Assembly: GCF_001858025.1 (NCBI RefSeq)
Contig: NZ_LZQD01000010.1
Location: forward strand, 1 to 43,485
Direction of reading: 5' to 3'
Source: Trichormus sp. NMC-1
Lineage (GTDB): Bacteria > Cyanobacteriota > Cyanobacteriia > Cyanobacteriales > Nostocaceae
Length of the DNA stretch: 43,485 nucleotides
Numbering within the stretch: position 1 is the stretch's first letter; every line of letters begins with the position of its first letter. Position numbers and translations under genes: made by a program. This document shows positions 19,342 through 28,636 of this stretch, piece by piece. The notes beneath the pieces are model-generated. The model was not told the origin of the DNA, did no database searches, and was given only the letters and a program-made list of their open reading frames with translations.

Positions 19342-19707
19342 ATGCAATACACTCACGCACTTATCACAATTGCGACTGTTAATTTTGATAGTTTGGTGAA
19401 TTTCTATACTCAGGTACTGGAACAAAAACCAAAAAACCTCATTTCCAGTGTCTATGCTGAGTTTGAAATTTCTAGCCTCAGCTTAGGTATTTTTAAACCG
19501 CACAAAAATTCTGAATCAGAATTTGCCACTAATGCCAAAAGTCCGCTAAGTTTGTGTTTAGAAGTGAGTAATTTGGAAAATGCTATAACTCACTTACAAT
19601 CTTTAGGTTATTCTCCACCAGGAGAGATTTCTACAGCTTCCCACGGACGAGAAATTTACGCCTACGACCCAGACGGGAACCGCTTAATTTTACATCAATC
19701 CCATTAG
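19342..19707 (+). CDS. VOC-family (glyoxalase/dioxygenase-like) protein
   Basis: A 121-residue protein from the ATG at 19342 (MQYTHALITIATVNFDSLVN). A GTG at 19309 would add 11 residues coded by a small dispersed repeat (GTGGCTACGCCACGCGAA), so it is less likely. The vicinal-oxygen-chelate pattern is visible: NFYTQVLEQKP, ending HGREIYAYDPDGNRLILHQ, where the Glu-containing strand is a usual metal position. Substrate unknown. Confidence 0.82.
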   Translation: MQYTHALITIATVNFDSLVNFYTQVLEQKPKNLISSVYAEFEISSLSLGIFKPHKNSESEFATNAKSPLSLCLEVSNLENAITHLQSLGYSPPGEISTASHGREIYAYDPDGNRLILHQSH

Positions 19708-19766
19708 TCATGAGTCATTAGTAAAAAATAACTGACAACTGACAACTAACAACAAAAGAATTACCA

Positions 19767-20651
19767 ATGTCAATAACTCAAAATTACAAATTAAATCTCA
19801 TTCAATGGTATCCCGGTCACATTGCCAAAGCTGAAAAAAATCTCAAGGAACAGCTAAAGCGGGTAGATGTGATTTTAGAAGTTAGAGATGCGCGTATTCC
19901 TTTAGCAACAAACCATCCCCAAATGGATGAATGGGTGGGAACTAAACCACGGGTGTTGGTGATTAACAGATTGGATATGATTTTGCCACAAGTGCGATCG
20001 CTCTGGATAGATTGGTTTAGAAGCCAGGAACAAGTCCCCTATTTTACTAATGCTCAACACGGTCAAGGTATCACAGCCATAACCAAAGCCGCACAAGCCG
20101 CAGGAATAGAACTTAATCAACGCAGAAAAGATCGGGGGATGTTATCCCGTCCTGTCCGTGCTGTAGTTATTGGTTTTCCCAATGTCGGTAAATCCGCATT
20201 AATCAACCGACTGATAGGAAAGCGAGTTGTCGAAAGTGCAGCGCGTCCCGGTGTCACTCGTCAATTGCGTTGGGTGCGAATTTCCGATCAGTTACAATTG
20301 CTAGATGCTCCCGGTGTCATTCCCTCAAGAATGGAAAATCAACTTGCAGCAGTTAAATTAGCGATTTGTGACGATATTGGTGAAGCTTCTTATGATAATC
20401 AACTCATAGCCGCAGCGTTTGTAGATATAGTCAATCAACTCCAAGAAACTCATCCTCATTTATTACCACCACACCCCTTACTTTCACGCTATGAAGTTGA
20501 TTCTATTATCCATACAGGTGAAGCATATTTGCAAGTCTTAGCAGAACATCGCTACAAAGGAGATGTGGAACGCGCTGCTAGAACACTAATCACCGATTTT
20601 CGCAAAGGTCTTTTAGGTAATATCCCTTTAGAAACTCCACCACACATTTAA
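19767..20651 (+). CDS. ylqF: YlqF/RbgA-type ribosome biogenesis GTPase
   Basis: A 294-residue circularly permuted GTPase. The order is G4 (INRLDM, about 72-77), then G1/P-loop GFPNVGKSALINRL (about 137-150), a G2-like Thr in RPGVTRQ and G3 DAPG. The start HIAKAEKNLKEQLKRVDVIL matches the family. It assists late maturation of the 50S subunit. A C-terminal helical domain follows. It overlaps by 4 bases the end of the convergent VanZ-LamG gene. Confidence 0.93.
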   Translation: MSITQNYKLNLIQWYPGHIAKAEKNLKEQLKRVDVILEVRDARIPLATNHPQMDEWVGTKPRVLVINRLDMILPQVRSLWIDWFRSQEQVPYFTNAQHGQGITAITKAAQAAGIELNQRRKDRGMLSRPVRAVVIGFPNVGKSALINRLIGKRVVESAARPGVTRQLRWVRISDQLQLLDAPGVIPSRMENQLAAVKLAICDDIGEASYDNQLIAAAFVDIVNQLQETHPHLLPPHPLLSRYEVDSIIHTGEAYLQVLAEHRYKGDVERAARTLITDFRKGLLGNIPLETPPHI

Positions 20652-22156
20652 CTTCTTCTTTTTAAGTAAGCGACTTTCATTCTAAAAATCAACATTGTCC
20701 CTGCTGTAAATAATATTCCTAGTAAGAGATTTTTCCAACTCAGGCTTTTATCACTTTCCCTAATCAAAATAGCTTCTAATATGATGGAAGGTAATAAAAT
20801 GCCACTAGGAACTAATAGCTTAGAGAATATCACCCTATTTTTGGCAAAAAGACTAAGGAGAGCTAAACCTGCACCTAAAGGAATAAAAATCAGCGCATAA
20901 TAAAATATTTTTTGATGAAAGGGAATTAATTCCAATAAATTAAAAGAGTAATAACGTTGTACTTTGTCTATATAGACTTTAATCGTTGATTTATAATATG
21001 TGATAATAATTTGGTGAAATTTATTATCTATAAAAACATTGGGAATCATCAGTTGCAAATCCGAGCCATTTTCCCCAGTAATTGGTGTTCTTAACCTCAA
21101 ATCCAGAAAATTTCCCTGCTGTGAAAGTGTTAAATTACGCCGCAAAGAATTACCGGAAATTGAGATAATCCGCGCGGGGCCTGTTTGTTGAAGATTGTCA
21201 GTGGCAATAGTAGTACTCAGTGTAAATTCAGATTTTTTGCTGATTCTTTGACTGAGATTTTTCACCGGTTTGGCTGTTTGTAACCATTGGCTAGAACTCA
21301 AAAAAACGCCTTTACTTTCTCCTATATTTGTTGGCTTTCCTTGCCATAATAGTTGTGGTAAATTTACAGTCTGTTTTTGTTCACAACATTTACTGTTTAA
21401 TTGATAATTGGCTAGGAGAGAATTACCAAAACTTTTAAAAAAATTAGCATCATTTAACCCTGTTTGGGCTTGTTCGGTTGTGATCGCTCTATCAGTAATA
21501 TAAACTTCAGAAATATATCCTTGCCAAGGTCTATTACCTGTACTTTCATTACCAAGTAAAAGTGGATAATTTAAATCCCAATTACTTAAATTTGTCGTGC
21601 TTTGCCAAAAAATAGAAGTACTTAAAATGACAGATACATAAGCCAAAATAAATCCTGTAATTTTTTTATTTGAGGGTTTTGAACGACTTGCTTCAATTTG
21701 TGTAACTATGTTATTCAAGCTTTGAATATTCCAGAAACAAAAGCCTAAAAAACCCAAAAACCCCCCAAAAGTATTATTAAAAATATCGGCTGGAGTAGGA
21801 GTTCTTGAAGGTAGAAATATCTGCAAAACTTCAACTGTCGAAGATAAGCCAGCACTAATCAGGAAAACAAGAATAATTTGTAATCCTACTTTTATTTTAA
21901 GTTTATGCAACAAATTTGCCAAATAGAAACCTAAAGGCATAAATAATAAAACATTGTTTACCTGATCCTGAAAAGAACTGGCATTGTTAAAATTGGAAAA
22001 AAAATCAAATTCAGACAAACTATTAGGCAATGAAAAATTGAATGGATAAAGTGTAGCTATGGCTATAACCAGAATATTAACCAATACAAATACCACATTC
22101 ACTAGATATAATTTAATTCCTGTAGCTTTGAGAGAAAGATGTTGATGTCTATTCAT
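20648..22156 (-). CDS. VanZ-like membrane protein with LamG-type domain
   Basis: A 502-residue protein. The N-terminal 150 residues form a VanZ-like domain: helix 1 near 17-40, NNVLLFMPLGFYLANLL, and SSTVEVLQIFLPSRTPTPADIFNNTFGG. A further helix lies near 168-186. The middle (about 190-415) is a soluble, beta-rich region resembling a concanavalin/LamG sugar-binding domain (RPWQGYISEVYITDRAIT, FTLSTTI, KVYIDK). Three more helices end the protein. I infer a role at the cell surface. It is convergent with ylqF. Confidence 0.8.
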   Translation of the reverse strand: MNRHQHLSLKATGIKLYLVNVVFVLVNILVIAIATLYPFNFSLPNSLSEFDFFSNFNNASSFQDQVNNVLLFMPLGFYLANLLHKLKIKVGLQIILVFLISAGLSSTVEVLQIFLPSRTPTPADIFNNTFGGFLGFLGFCFWNIQSLNNIVTQIEASRSKPSNKKITGFILAYVSVILSTSIFWQSTTNLSNWDLNYPLLLGNESTGNRPWQGYISEVYITDRAITTEQAQTGLNDANFFKSFGNSLLANYQLNSKCCEQKQTVNLPQLLWQGKPTNIGESKGVFLSSSQWLQTAKPVKNLSQRISKKSEFTLSTTIATDNLQQTGPARIISISGNSLRRNLTLSQQGNFLDLRLRTPITGENGSDLQLMIPNVFIDNKFHQIIITYYKSTIKVYIDKVQRYYSFNLLELIPFHQKIFYYALIFIPLGAGLALLSLFAKNRVIFSKLLVPSGILLPSIILEAILIRESDKSLSWKNLLLGILFTAGTMLIFRMKVAYLKRRS

Positions 22157-22708
22157 AAATTTCTGATGATTAAAAAACTCAGAGTTAATCTGTATTTCCT
22201 AGTTTGAATATATCAAATTTTACAAGAAATTACCAATTCAAAATTATAATTATAATTTCTATAAATAAATTCAGGTGCTTGTTTGTGATTATTTTTCCGT
22301 AACATTATTTTGGTAAATTAGTATTAATTAAGCCGAGTATAAGAATTATATAATCTCAAATTCAGTTTTACTGTCGCCCGATATACAACAGCTTTTGCAT
22401 AATTAAAAATCAAAAAAGTTTATAAAGTTTATGAGGAAGGTTTTTCAGAAATTTTGTAGCTTGCTTCCCACTAGGGTTATAGTTGTTATACTTACGCCGC
22501 GCTGTACTAAGAATGATTTTGTCTCTCTGAAGTAAATTTTTTAGTAATATATACTACATAGGAAGTTGTCATAATGCCATTAACAGTATCATAAAGAAAA
22601 GGTAAGGTGAGGAATTACGCAAACAAACATGGTTTATCCCCAAAATCTGGTGTTGAAGAACCGAATGTTTGGTATCTAATGCCTAAATCCTGAGAAAGAT
22701 TAGCCTTG
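22157..22708. other. Intergenic region with no recognised element
   Basis: AT-rich spacer of about 550 bases between divergent genes. No repeats, RNA genes or clear promoter boxes are apparent. It should contain the promoters of the VanZ gene and the cyclase gene. Confidence 0.5.
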
Positions 22709-24361
22709 ATGCTTACTAACTTCCAGTATAAATGTATTACACTTATGACTGAACTCACATTACTCCTCACTCAGGGGGATACCAAAACTTCGGTTTTAGT
22801 AGCTCAAGAAGTATTTACTATCGGTCGTTTGTCGGAATGTAACTTGTGTTTACCTTTTGGAGGAGTTTCTCGCCAACACGCCCGAATTAGGAAAACCTCT
22901 AATGGTGTGTGGATAATTGAGGATATGGGTAGCAAAAACGGAACCCAAGTAAATGGAATTCCTGTTATGTCTGCTCAAGAGTTGTATAACCGCGACGTTA
23001 TTTATTTGGGCAATGTCAGCTTGTCAGTAATTTTATCAAATTCATTGTCAAATTTACCGCCTCAGTATGTACCAACTGAAGAAACGAATAGTCAGCAAAT
23101 AACAATTCTGAGAAATGTCAAAGAACTGCAACAACAATGGATAGAAGCTAGTGACATTCATGGTAGCAAGAATAAAGATAAAACTATTGCCCGCCTCAAA
23201 GATTTGGTAGATATAGCTAAAAATCTCTGTGCGGCAGCATCGATTGAAGAAATTTTTGCTCAGGTACAAAAACTAGTTTTTCGTTATATTGATGGCATTG
23301 AAAGATTGGGATTATTAGTTGATATTGATAGTTCTGGTACTTTGAAGTTAGTTAATTCTGCGACTAAAACCATTTCCCAACAGCAATATTTGCCTACTGA
23401 TGGCAGTTGGATTAGTCGCAGTATTTGTCAAAAGGCATTTGCAGATAAGGTAGCTATTCAAAGTGCGGATACCCATTCTGATCACAGGTTTTCTAGTGAA
23501 CAAAGTATTTTAATGAAAGGTATTCGTAGTGCCATAGCAGTACCTTTATGGAATGAAAATAAAGTTGTTGGTGTTCTGTATGGTGATGCTCATCTTTCTT
23601 CTTCCCCATGCCCAAGCGAAGGTGCGGAAGAACTTAGCTTTTTTTCGGCTTTAGCAAATATTGTTGCTTCTAGTGTTCAACGTTGGTTATTAACAGAAAA
23701 ACTGAGAACTGAAGAGGGAATTCGTCACCGATTAGAACGTTATCATTCTCCGGCAGTTGTCCAGCAGTTAATAGCAGTGAAAGAATTTACCGATGGACGT
23801 TTGGCTCCTACGGAAAGTGAAATTAGTATTTTGTTTGCTGATTTGGTAGGCTTTACAGAAATTTCCGAACGGCTCACACCTAAAGAAATTGCTGGATTAT
23901 TAAACATTTTATTTGAGGAAATGTTACAAGAAGTATTTGCTTATGGTGGCACTTTAGATAAGTATATTGGCGATTGTATAATGGCATTTTTTGGCGCTCC
24001 AGAACCACAACTAAGTCATGCAGATAGCGCTGTTAGTGCTGCGAAGGGAATGCTCTCTCGTCTCCAACGTCTTAATGCTAATCAATTTTGGCAGCAACCT
24101 TTACAATTACGCATTGCTATTAACAGTGGTAAAGCTGTTGTAGGTGATGTTGGCAGTTCTCAAAGAGTAGACTATACGGCATTAGGAGCAACAATTAATC
24201 TGGCGGCTCGGATGGAACCAATATGTTCTCCCGGTGAATGTGTAATTAGTGAAGTTACTTATCAACAACTTTCACAACGCTCAGAGTTTAGAGACATGGG
24301 AGACTATCGTTTTAAAGGTATTGATAGATTTATTAAAATTTATCAGACAAAAATGAATTAA
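22709..24361 (+). CDS. Class III adenylate/guanylate cyclase with FHA and GAF domains
   Basis: A 550-residue protein from the ATG at 22709; an ATG at 22745 (MTELTLLLTQ) is an equally possible start. The FHA domain (about 35-105) shows FTIGR, SRQHARI and GSKNGTQVNG. A GAF domain spans about 165-330. The class III cyclase domain (about 370-545) has both metal Asp residues (ILFADLVGFTE and YIGDCIMAFFG) and a Lys in LDKY at the adenine site. VDYTALGATINLAARME carries the transition-state Asn and Arg. It looks active. The FHA should bind phosphothreonine, which links the cyclase to Ser/Thr kinase signalling (inference). The layout resembles CyaD-type Anabaena cyclases from memory. Confidence 0.92.
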   Translation: MLTNFQYKCITLMTELTLLLTQGDTKTSVLVAQEVFTIGRLSECNLCLPFGGVSRQHARIRKTSNGVWIIEDMGSKNGTQVNGIPVMSAQELYNRDVIYLGNVSLSVILSNSLSNLPPQYVPTEETNSQQITILRNVKELQQQWIEASDIHGSKNKDKTIARLKDLVDIAKNLCAAASIEEIFAQVQKLVFRYIDGIERLGLLVDIDSSGTLKLVNSATKTISQQQYLPTDGSWISRSICQKAFADKVAIQSADTHSDHRFSSEQSILMKGIRSAIAVPLWNENKVVGVLYGDAHLSSSPCPSEGAEELSFFSALANIVASSVQRWLLTEKLRTEEGIRHRLERYHSPAVVQQLIAVKEFTDGRLAPTESEISILFADLVGFTEISERLTPKEIAGLLNILFEEMLQEVFAYGGTLDKYIGDCIMAFFGAPEPQLSHADSAVSAAKGMLSRLQRLNANQFWQQPLQLRIAINSGKAVVGDVGSSQRVDYTALGATINLAARMEPICSPGECVISEVTYQQLSQRSEFRDMGDYRFKGIDRFIKIYQTKMN

Positions 24362-24481
24362 TTGTTATTACTTGGTTGTTTTTTTTAGCTATTAATGAAT
24401 TATTGATAGTGCCGCACAGCAGAAATTACAGACCATTGAAAATTGCTCAATAGCTTATGTAATATGCTTTTTTAAGCTTTT

Positions 24482-24525
24482 TAAACTTTTAAATTTTAAA
24501 CTTTTAAATTTTAAACTTTTAAATT
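24482..24525. repeat. 15-bp AT-rich tandem repeat
   Basis: Almost three copies of TAAACTTTTAAATTT, followed by TCCGCCCTGCGGCATTAG, which resembles bases 8-25 of the window (AATTCCGCCCTGCGG). The rest of the gap from 24362 to 24721 holds no gene; GGGGAGG at 24709-24715 is the ribosome binding site of the next gene. Confidence 0.8.
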
Positions 24526-24721
24526 CCGCCCTGCGGCATTAGCTTATTTCAGTGGTATTATCTAATTAGATGTATAGCTTGTTTTAAGTTTAGTGGCCAG
24601 GTTGTAATATTCAGCAACTATTTCTAAATTGAAAAGACTAAAATTTGGTGGTAGCTTCCGTGATTAATCTGTGTAACACTAGGAAGCTATCTCAAACTAT
24701 TGTTTAAGGGGAGGTCAGGTC

Positions 24722-26089
24722 ATGGCTATCGCCACCATTAATCCCAGCACTGGGGAAACTATCAAAACCTTTGAGCCGCTTAATGATGGAGAAATTGCTG
24801 CCAAATTAGATTTGGCACAACAGGCATTTGAGAACTACCGTAAGACCAGTTTCTGTGAGCGATCGCAGTGGTTGCAACAAGCAGCAACCATTTTAGAACA
24901 AGAAAAGGCAGATTTTGCCCAATTGATGACCTTAGAAATGGGCAAACCCTTCAAAGCTGCTATAGCTGAAGTGGAAAAATGCGCCCTCGTCTGTCGCTAT
25001 TATGCCGAATATGCACCAGGTTTCCTAGCTGATGTCACCATCAAAACCGATGCTAATCATAGTTTTGTCCGTTATCAGCCTTTGGGTGCAATTCTCGCCA
25101 TCATGCCCTGGAATTTCCCTTTCTGGCAAGTTTTCCGCTTTGTGGCACCGACATTGATGGCAGGAAATGTTGGTTTACTCAAACACGCTTCCAATGTGCC
25201 GCAGTGTGCTTTGGCAATCGAAAACATTCTCAGTCGGGCTGGTTTTCCCGTAGGTGTGTTTCAAACTCTGTTAATCGGTGCTGCCAAAGTTGCTGATTTA
25301 ATGGCTGATGAACGGGTGAAAGCTGCTACATTAACAGGCAGTGAACCCGCTGGTGCTTCTCTTGCCTCTGCTGCTGCTAAACAAATTAAAAAAACTGTCT
25401 TAGAATTGGGGGGCAGTGACCCATTTATTGTTTTAGAAAGTGCAGATTTAGAAGCAGCAGTTACCAATGCAGTGACAGCGCGAATGTTAAATAATGGACA
25501 ATCTTGTATTGCCGCTAAACGTTTTATTGTAGAGGAAACAATTGCAGATAAATTTGAAAAACTGCTGTTAGATAAATTCCAATCTCTAAAAGTTGGCGAT
25601 CCTATGGAACCAGATACAGATTTAGGTCCCCTAGCAACTCCTGATATTCTCCAGGATTTACACCAACAGGTAAACACAGCCGTAAAAAGTGGTGGAAAAA
25701 TCCTCACAGGTGGATCTCCTTTAACACATAGTCCGGGGAACTTTTATCCGCCCACAATTATCATAGATATTCCTGTAGACTCACAAATTGCCAAGGAAGA
25801 ATTCTTTGGCCCCGTGGCTTTATTATTCCGGGTTCGGGATATTGATGCTGCGATTAAATTAGCTAATGACATACCCTTTGGTTTGGGTGCAAGTGCTTGG
25901 ACTACAAATGAAGAAGAAAAAAATCGCCTAATACAAGAAATTGAAGCTGGTGCAGTATTTATTAATAGCATGGTTAAATCTGATCCTCGATTACCATTTG
26001 GTGGGATTAAGCGTTCTGGATATGGCCGAGAATTAAGTATTCAAGGCATACACGAATTTGTGAATGTTAAGACAGTTTGGATTAGGTAA
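24722..26089 (+). CDS. gabD: Succinate-semialdehyde dehydrogenase (aldehyde dehydrogenase family)
   Basis: A 455-residue aldehyde dehydrogenase. The oxyanion-hole Asn131 lies in MPWNFPFW, the general base Glu228 in LELGGSDPF and the nucleophile Cys262 in NNGQSCIAAKRF. EEFFGPVA and LPFGGIKRSGYGRE are also typical. By its neighbour, a 2-oxoglutarate decarboxylase-type enzyme, it should oxidise succinic semialdehyde to succinate with NAD(P)+, completing the cyanobacterial TCA bypass described first in Synechococcus PCC 7002. GGGGAGG lies about 6 bases before the start. The next gene is 109 bases downstream, past a heptamer array. Confidence 0.9.
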   Translation: MAIATINPSTGETIKTFEPLNDGEIAAKLDLAQQAFENYRKTSFCERSQWLQQAATILEQEKADFAQLMTLEMGKPFKAAIAEVEKCALVCRYYAEYAPGFLADVTIKTDANHSFVRYQPLGAILAIMPWNFPFWQVFRFVAPTLMAGNVGLLKHASNVPQCALAIENILSRAGFPVGVFQTLLIGAAKVADLMADERVKAATLTGSEPAGASLASAAAKQIKKTVLELGGSDPFIVLESADLEAAVTNAVTARMLNNGQSCIAAKRFIVEETIADKFEKLLLDKFQSLKVGDPMEPDTDLGPLATPDILQDLHQQVNTAVKSGGKILTGGSPLTHSPGNFYPPTIIIDIPVDSQIAKEEFFGPVALLFRVRDIDAAIKLANDIPFGLGASAWTTNEEEKNRLIQEIEAGAVFINSMVKSDPRLPFGGIKRSGYGRELSIQGIHEFVNVKTVWIR

Positions 26090-26099
26090 TAGAGAATAG

Positions 26100-26135
26100 G
26101 TGACAGGTGACAGGTGACAGGTGACAGGTGACAGG
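26100..26135. repeat. Heptamer array (GTGACAG)5
   Basis: Five copies of GTGACAG between the two TCA-bypass genes. It is another STRR unit type. Confidence 0.93.
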
Positions 26136-26198
26136 GAAGAGATAATTAGTTATTATCCCCATCTGGCTCATCTTAATTATTAGTTTTGAGGAAATAAA

Positions 26199-27842
26199 AT
26201 GAATACCGCAGAATTGTTAGTACAGTGTTTAGAAAACGAAGGAGTGCAATATGTTTTTGGACTTCCTGGTGAAGAAAATTTACACGTTCTAGAAGCTTTA
26301 AAAAATTCATCGATTCAATTTATTACTACTCGTCATGAACAGGGTGCAGCTTTCATGGCTGATGTTTATGGTAGGTTAACTGGAAAAGCAGGAGTATGTC
26401 TTTCTACTCTGGGTCCAGGGGCAACTAATTTAATGACTGGGGTGGCAGATGCTAACCTTGATGGTGCGCCTTTAGTGGCAATTACAGGGCAGGTGGGAAC
26501 AGATAGAATGCACATTGAATCCCATCAATATTTAGATTTGGTGGCAATGTTTGCACCTGTAACTAAGTGGAATAAGCAGATTGTGCGACCGAGTATTACA
26601 CCAGAAGTTGTGCGAAAGGCATTCAAGCTATCGCAAACTGAAAAACCCGGTGCAGTTCATATTGATCTACCCGAAAATATTGCAGCTATGTCTGTAGAAG
26701 GCAAACCCTTACATAAAGATAATAGCGAAAAAACCTATGCTTCTTTTACGAGTATTCGCGCTGCGGCTGCCGCAATTTCCCAGGCAGTTAATCCTATCAT
26801 TTTAGTTGGAAATGGAGCAATTCGCGCCCAAGCTAGTGATGCTGTCACGCAATTTGCTACCCAAATGAATATTCCCGTTGCTAATACTTTTATGGGTAAA
26901 GGAGTAATTCCCTATACTCATCCTTTAGCTTTGTGGTCAGTGGGATTACAACAACGAGATTTTATTACCTGCGGCTTTGATAATACAGATTTAGTTATAG
27001 CTATTGGCTATGATTTAATTGAATTTTCTCCCAAAAAATGGAATCCTGCTGGCAATATTCCGATTATACATATTGCGGCTACTTCTTCAGAAATTGATAG
27101 TAGTTATATTCCCAAAGTAGAAGTAGTGGGAGATATTTCTGATTCATTGAATGAACTCTTAAAATTAGCAGATAGACAAGGTAAACCTAACCCCTACGCT
27201 ATCAGCTTACGTTCTAATATTCGCGCTGATTACGAAGAATATGCCCATGATGATGGCTTTCCTATTAAACCGCAAAAATTAATTTATGATTTACGGCAAG
27301 TAATGGGGCCTGATGATATTGTGATTTCTGATGTAGGCGCACATAAAATGTGGATTGCCAGACATTATCATTGCCATAGTCCTAATACTTGTATTATTTC
27401 TAATGGTTTTGCAGCGATGGGAATCGCAATTCCTGGCGCTTTAGCTGCAAAACTTGTGAATCCTGAACGCAAAGTTGTGGCGGCCACTGGTGATGGTGGT
27501 TTTATGATGAATTGTCAGGAATTAGAAACAGCTTTACGTGTAGGTACACCCTTTGTCACATTAATCTTTAATGATGGTGGCTATGGTTTGATTGAGTGGA
27601 AACAAGAAAATCAATTTGGTAAAGGTAACTCTTCTTTTGTGCATTTTGGTAATCCTGATTTTGTCAAATTTGCTGAAAGTATGGGTTTAAAAGGTTATCG
27701 AGTGGAATCTGCTGCGGATTTAATTCCTGTACTCAAAGAAGCCTTAATTCAAGATGTGCCTGCGGTGATAGATTGTCGGGTAGATTATCGGGAAAATCGT
27801 CGCTTTACCCAAAAAGCTGGTGACTTACATTGTGAACTGTAA
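26199..27842 (+). CDS. ThDP-dependent 2-oxoglutarate decarboxylase (acetolactate-synthase-like)
   Basis: A 547-residue thiamine-diphosphate enzyme with three domains. The activating Glu47 lies in TTRHEQGAAFMADVYGR. The central domain has NPIILVGNGAIRA. The cofactor motif is GDGGFMMN, followed about 26 residues later by FNDGGYG. Database labels are often acetolactate synthase, but pairing with an SSADH gene matches the 2-oxoglutarate decarboxylase/SSADH pair shown in Synechococcus PCC 7002. The predicted product is therefore succinic semialdehyde. GAGGAAATAAA precedes the ATG. The shared strand suggests an operon with the SSADH gene. Confidence 0.87.
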   Translation: MNTAELLVQCLENEGVQYVFGLPGEENLHVLEALKNSSIQFITTRHEQGAAFMADVYGRLTGKAGVCLSTLGPGATNLMTGVADANLDGAPLVAITGQVGTDRMHIESHQYLDLVAMFAPVTKWNKQIVRPSITPEVVRKAFKLSQTEKPGAVHIDLPENIAAMSVEGKPLHKDNSEKTYASFTSIRAAAAAISQAVNPIILVGNGAIRAQASDAVTQFATQMNIPVANTFMGKGVIPYTHPLALWSVGLQQRDFITCGFDNTDLVIAIGYDLIEFSPKKWNPAGNIPIIHIAATSSEIDSSYIPKVEVVGDISDSLNELLKLADRQGKPNPYAISLRSNIRADYEEYAHDDGFPIKPQKLIYDLRQVMGPDDIVISDVGAHKMWIARHYHCHSPNTCIISNGFAAMGIAIPGALAAKLVNPERKVVAATGDGGFMMNCQELETALRVGTPFVTLIFNDGGYGLIEWKQENQFGKGNSSFVHFGNPDFVKFAESMGLKGYRVESAADLIPVLKEALIQDVPAVIDCRVDYRENRRFTQKAGDLHCEL

Positions 27843-27960
27843 AATTTTTTAGAGACGATAGCGATGCTAATTTTTGTCAGTTTTGTGGGCAACCTATTTT
27901 TAGGAAGAGCAAATATTAATCAAGCCCCTTTACTGATTCATTAATGCTAGGGATATACAG

Positions 27961-28506
27961 ATGATTGAAATCCTTGCCACACTGTCTGCTTCAGCATCCG
28001 CCGGAATGAGAGTAGGTACGCCCTTGCTAATAATTGGGCTATTACAGGGTAGTACCCTCTGGTCTCAAGTACCAATTTTATCCAACATTTCACCCCATAT
28101 TTTGATCGGGCTACTCAGCAGTTGGTCATTTTTTGAGTTATTTGCTTCCAAAAAGCTAATTGGGCAAAGGATTATACAACAGGTTCAGTTATTTTTGTCT
28201 CCGTTTGTAGGAGCAATTATGGGGTTAGCCGTGGCTTCGGCCACAGCAACTCCCAGCTGGTTAATTGCCTTAATCGGGGGTTTATTGGCTTTGGTACTGC
28301 AACTAGTTCTATCCGGTTGGTTTTATCGCTTGCGTGGCTTACCATTGTGGGCAGTTTTTCTTCAAGATAGCTTGTGTGTTGTACTGGTGGTTTGTGCCGT
28401 TGATGATCCCCGAAAAGGAGGATTAATTGCTCTTATCCTCCTCTGGCTGGCAATTCGTAGTTCTAAAAACTGGTATCAGTGGTATTGGCAGAAGCGTAGT
28501 TTATGA
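27961..28506 (+). CDS. DUF4126 membrane protein
   Basis: A 181-residue, strongly hydrophobic protein with about five membrane helices. The start IEILATLSASASAGMRVGTPLLIIGL and the GAIMGLAVASATATPS segment are typical of DUF4126. Function unknown. It is 118 bases downstream of the decarboxylase and co-oriented, but a shared transcript is uncertain. Confidence 0.82.
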   Translation: MIEILATLSASASAGMRVGTPLLIIGLLQGSTLWSQVPILSNISPHILIGLLSSWSFFELFASKKLIGQRIIQQVQLFLSPFVGAIMGLAVASATATPSWLIALIGGLLALVLQLVLSGWFYRLRGLPLWAVFLQDSLCVVLVVCAVDDPRKGGLIALILLWLAIRSSKNWYQWYWQKRSL

Positions 28507-28539
28507 GTGATACAGCAGAATTCAGGAAAAGGAGACGCG

Positions 28540-28606
28540 GTGACGCGGAGAAAGAGGGACGCGGGGACACGGTGACGCGGTGACGCGGGGATACGGAGAA
28601 AGAGGG
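28540..28606. repeat. Degenerate GACGCGG-type tandem repeat
   Basis: Alternating GACGCGGT, GACACGGT and GACGCGGG units plus two copies of GGAGAAAGAGGGA. It lies between the convergent DUF4126 and hemH genes. Confidence 0.8.
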
Positions 28607-28636
28607 AGGAAAATAAAACTTTCCTCTCAGATCAAA

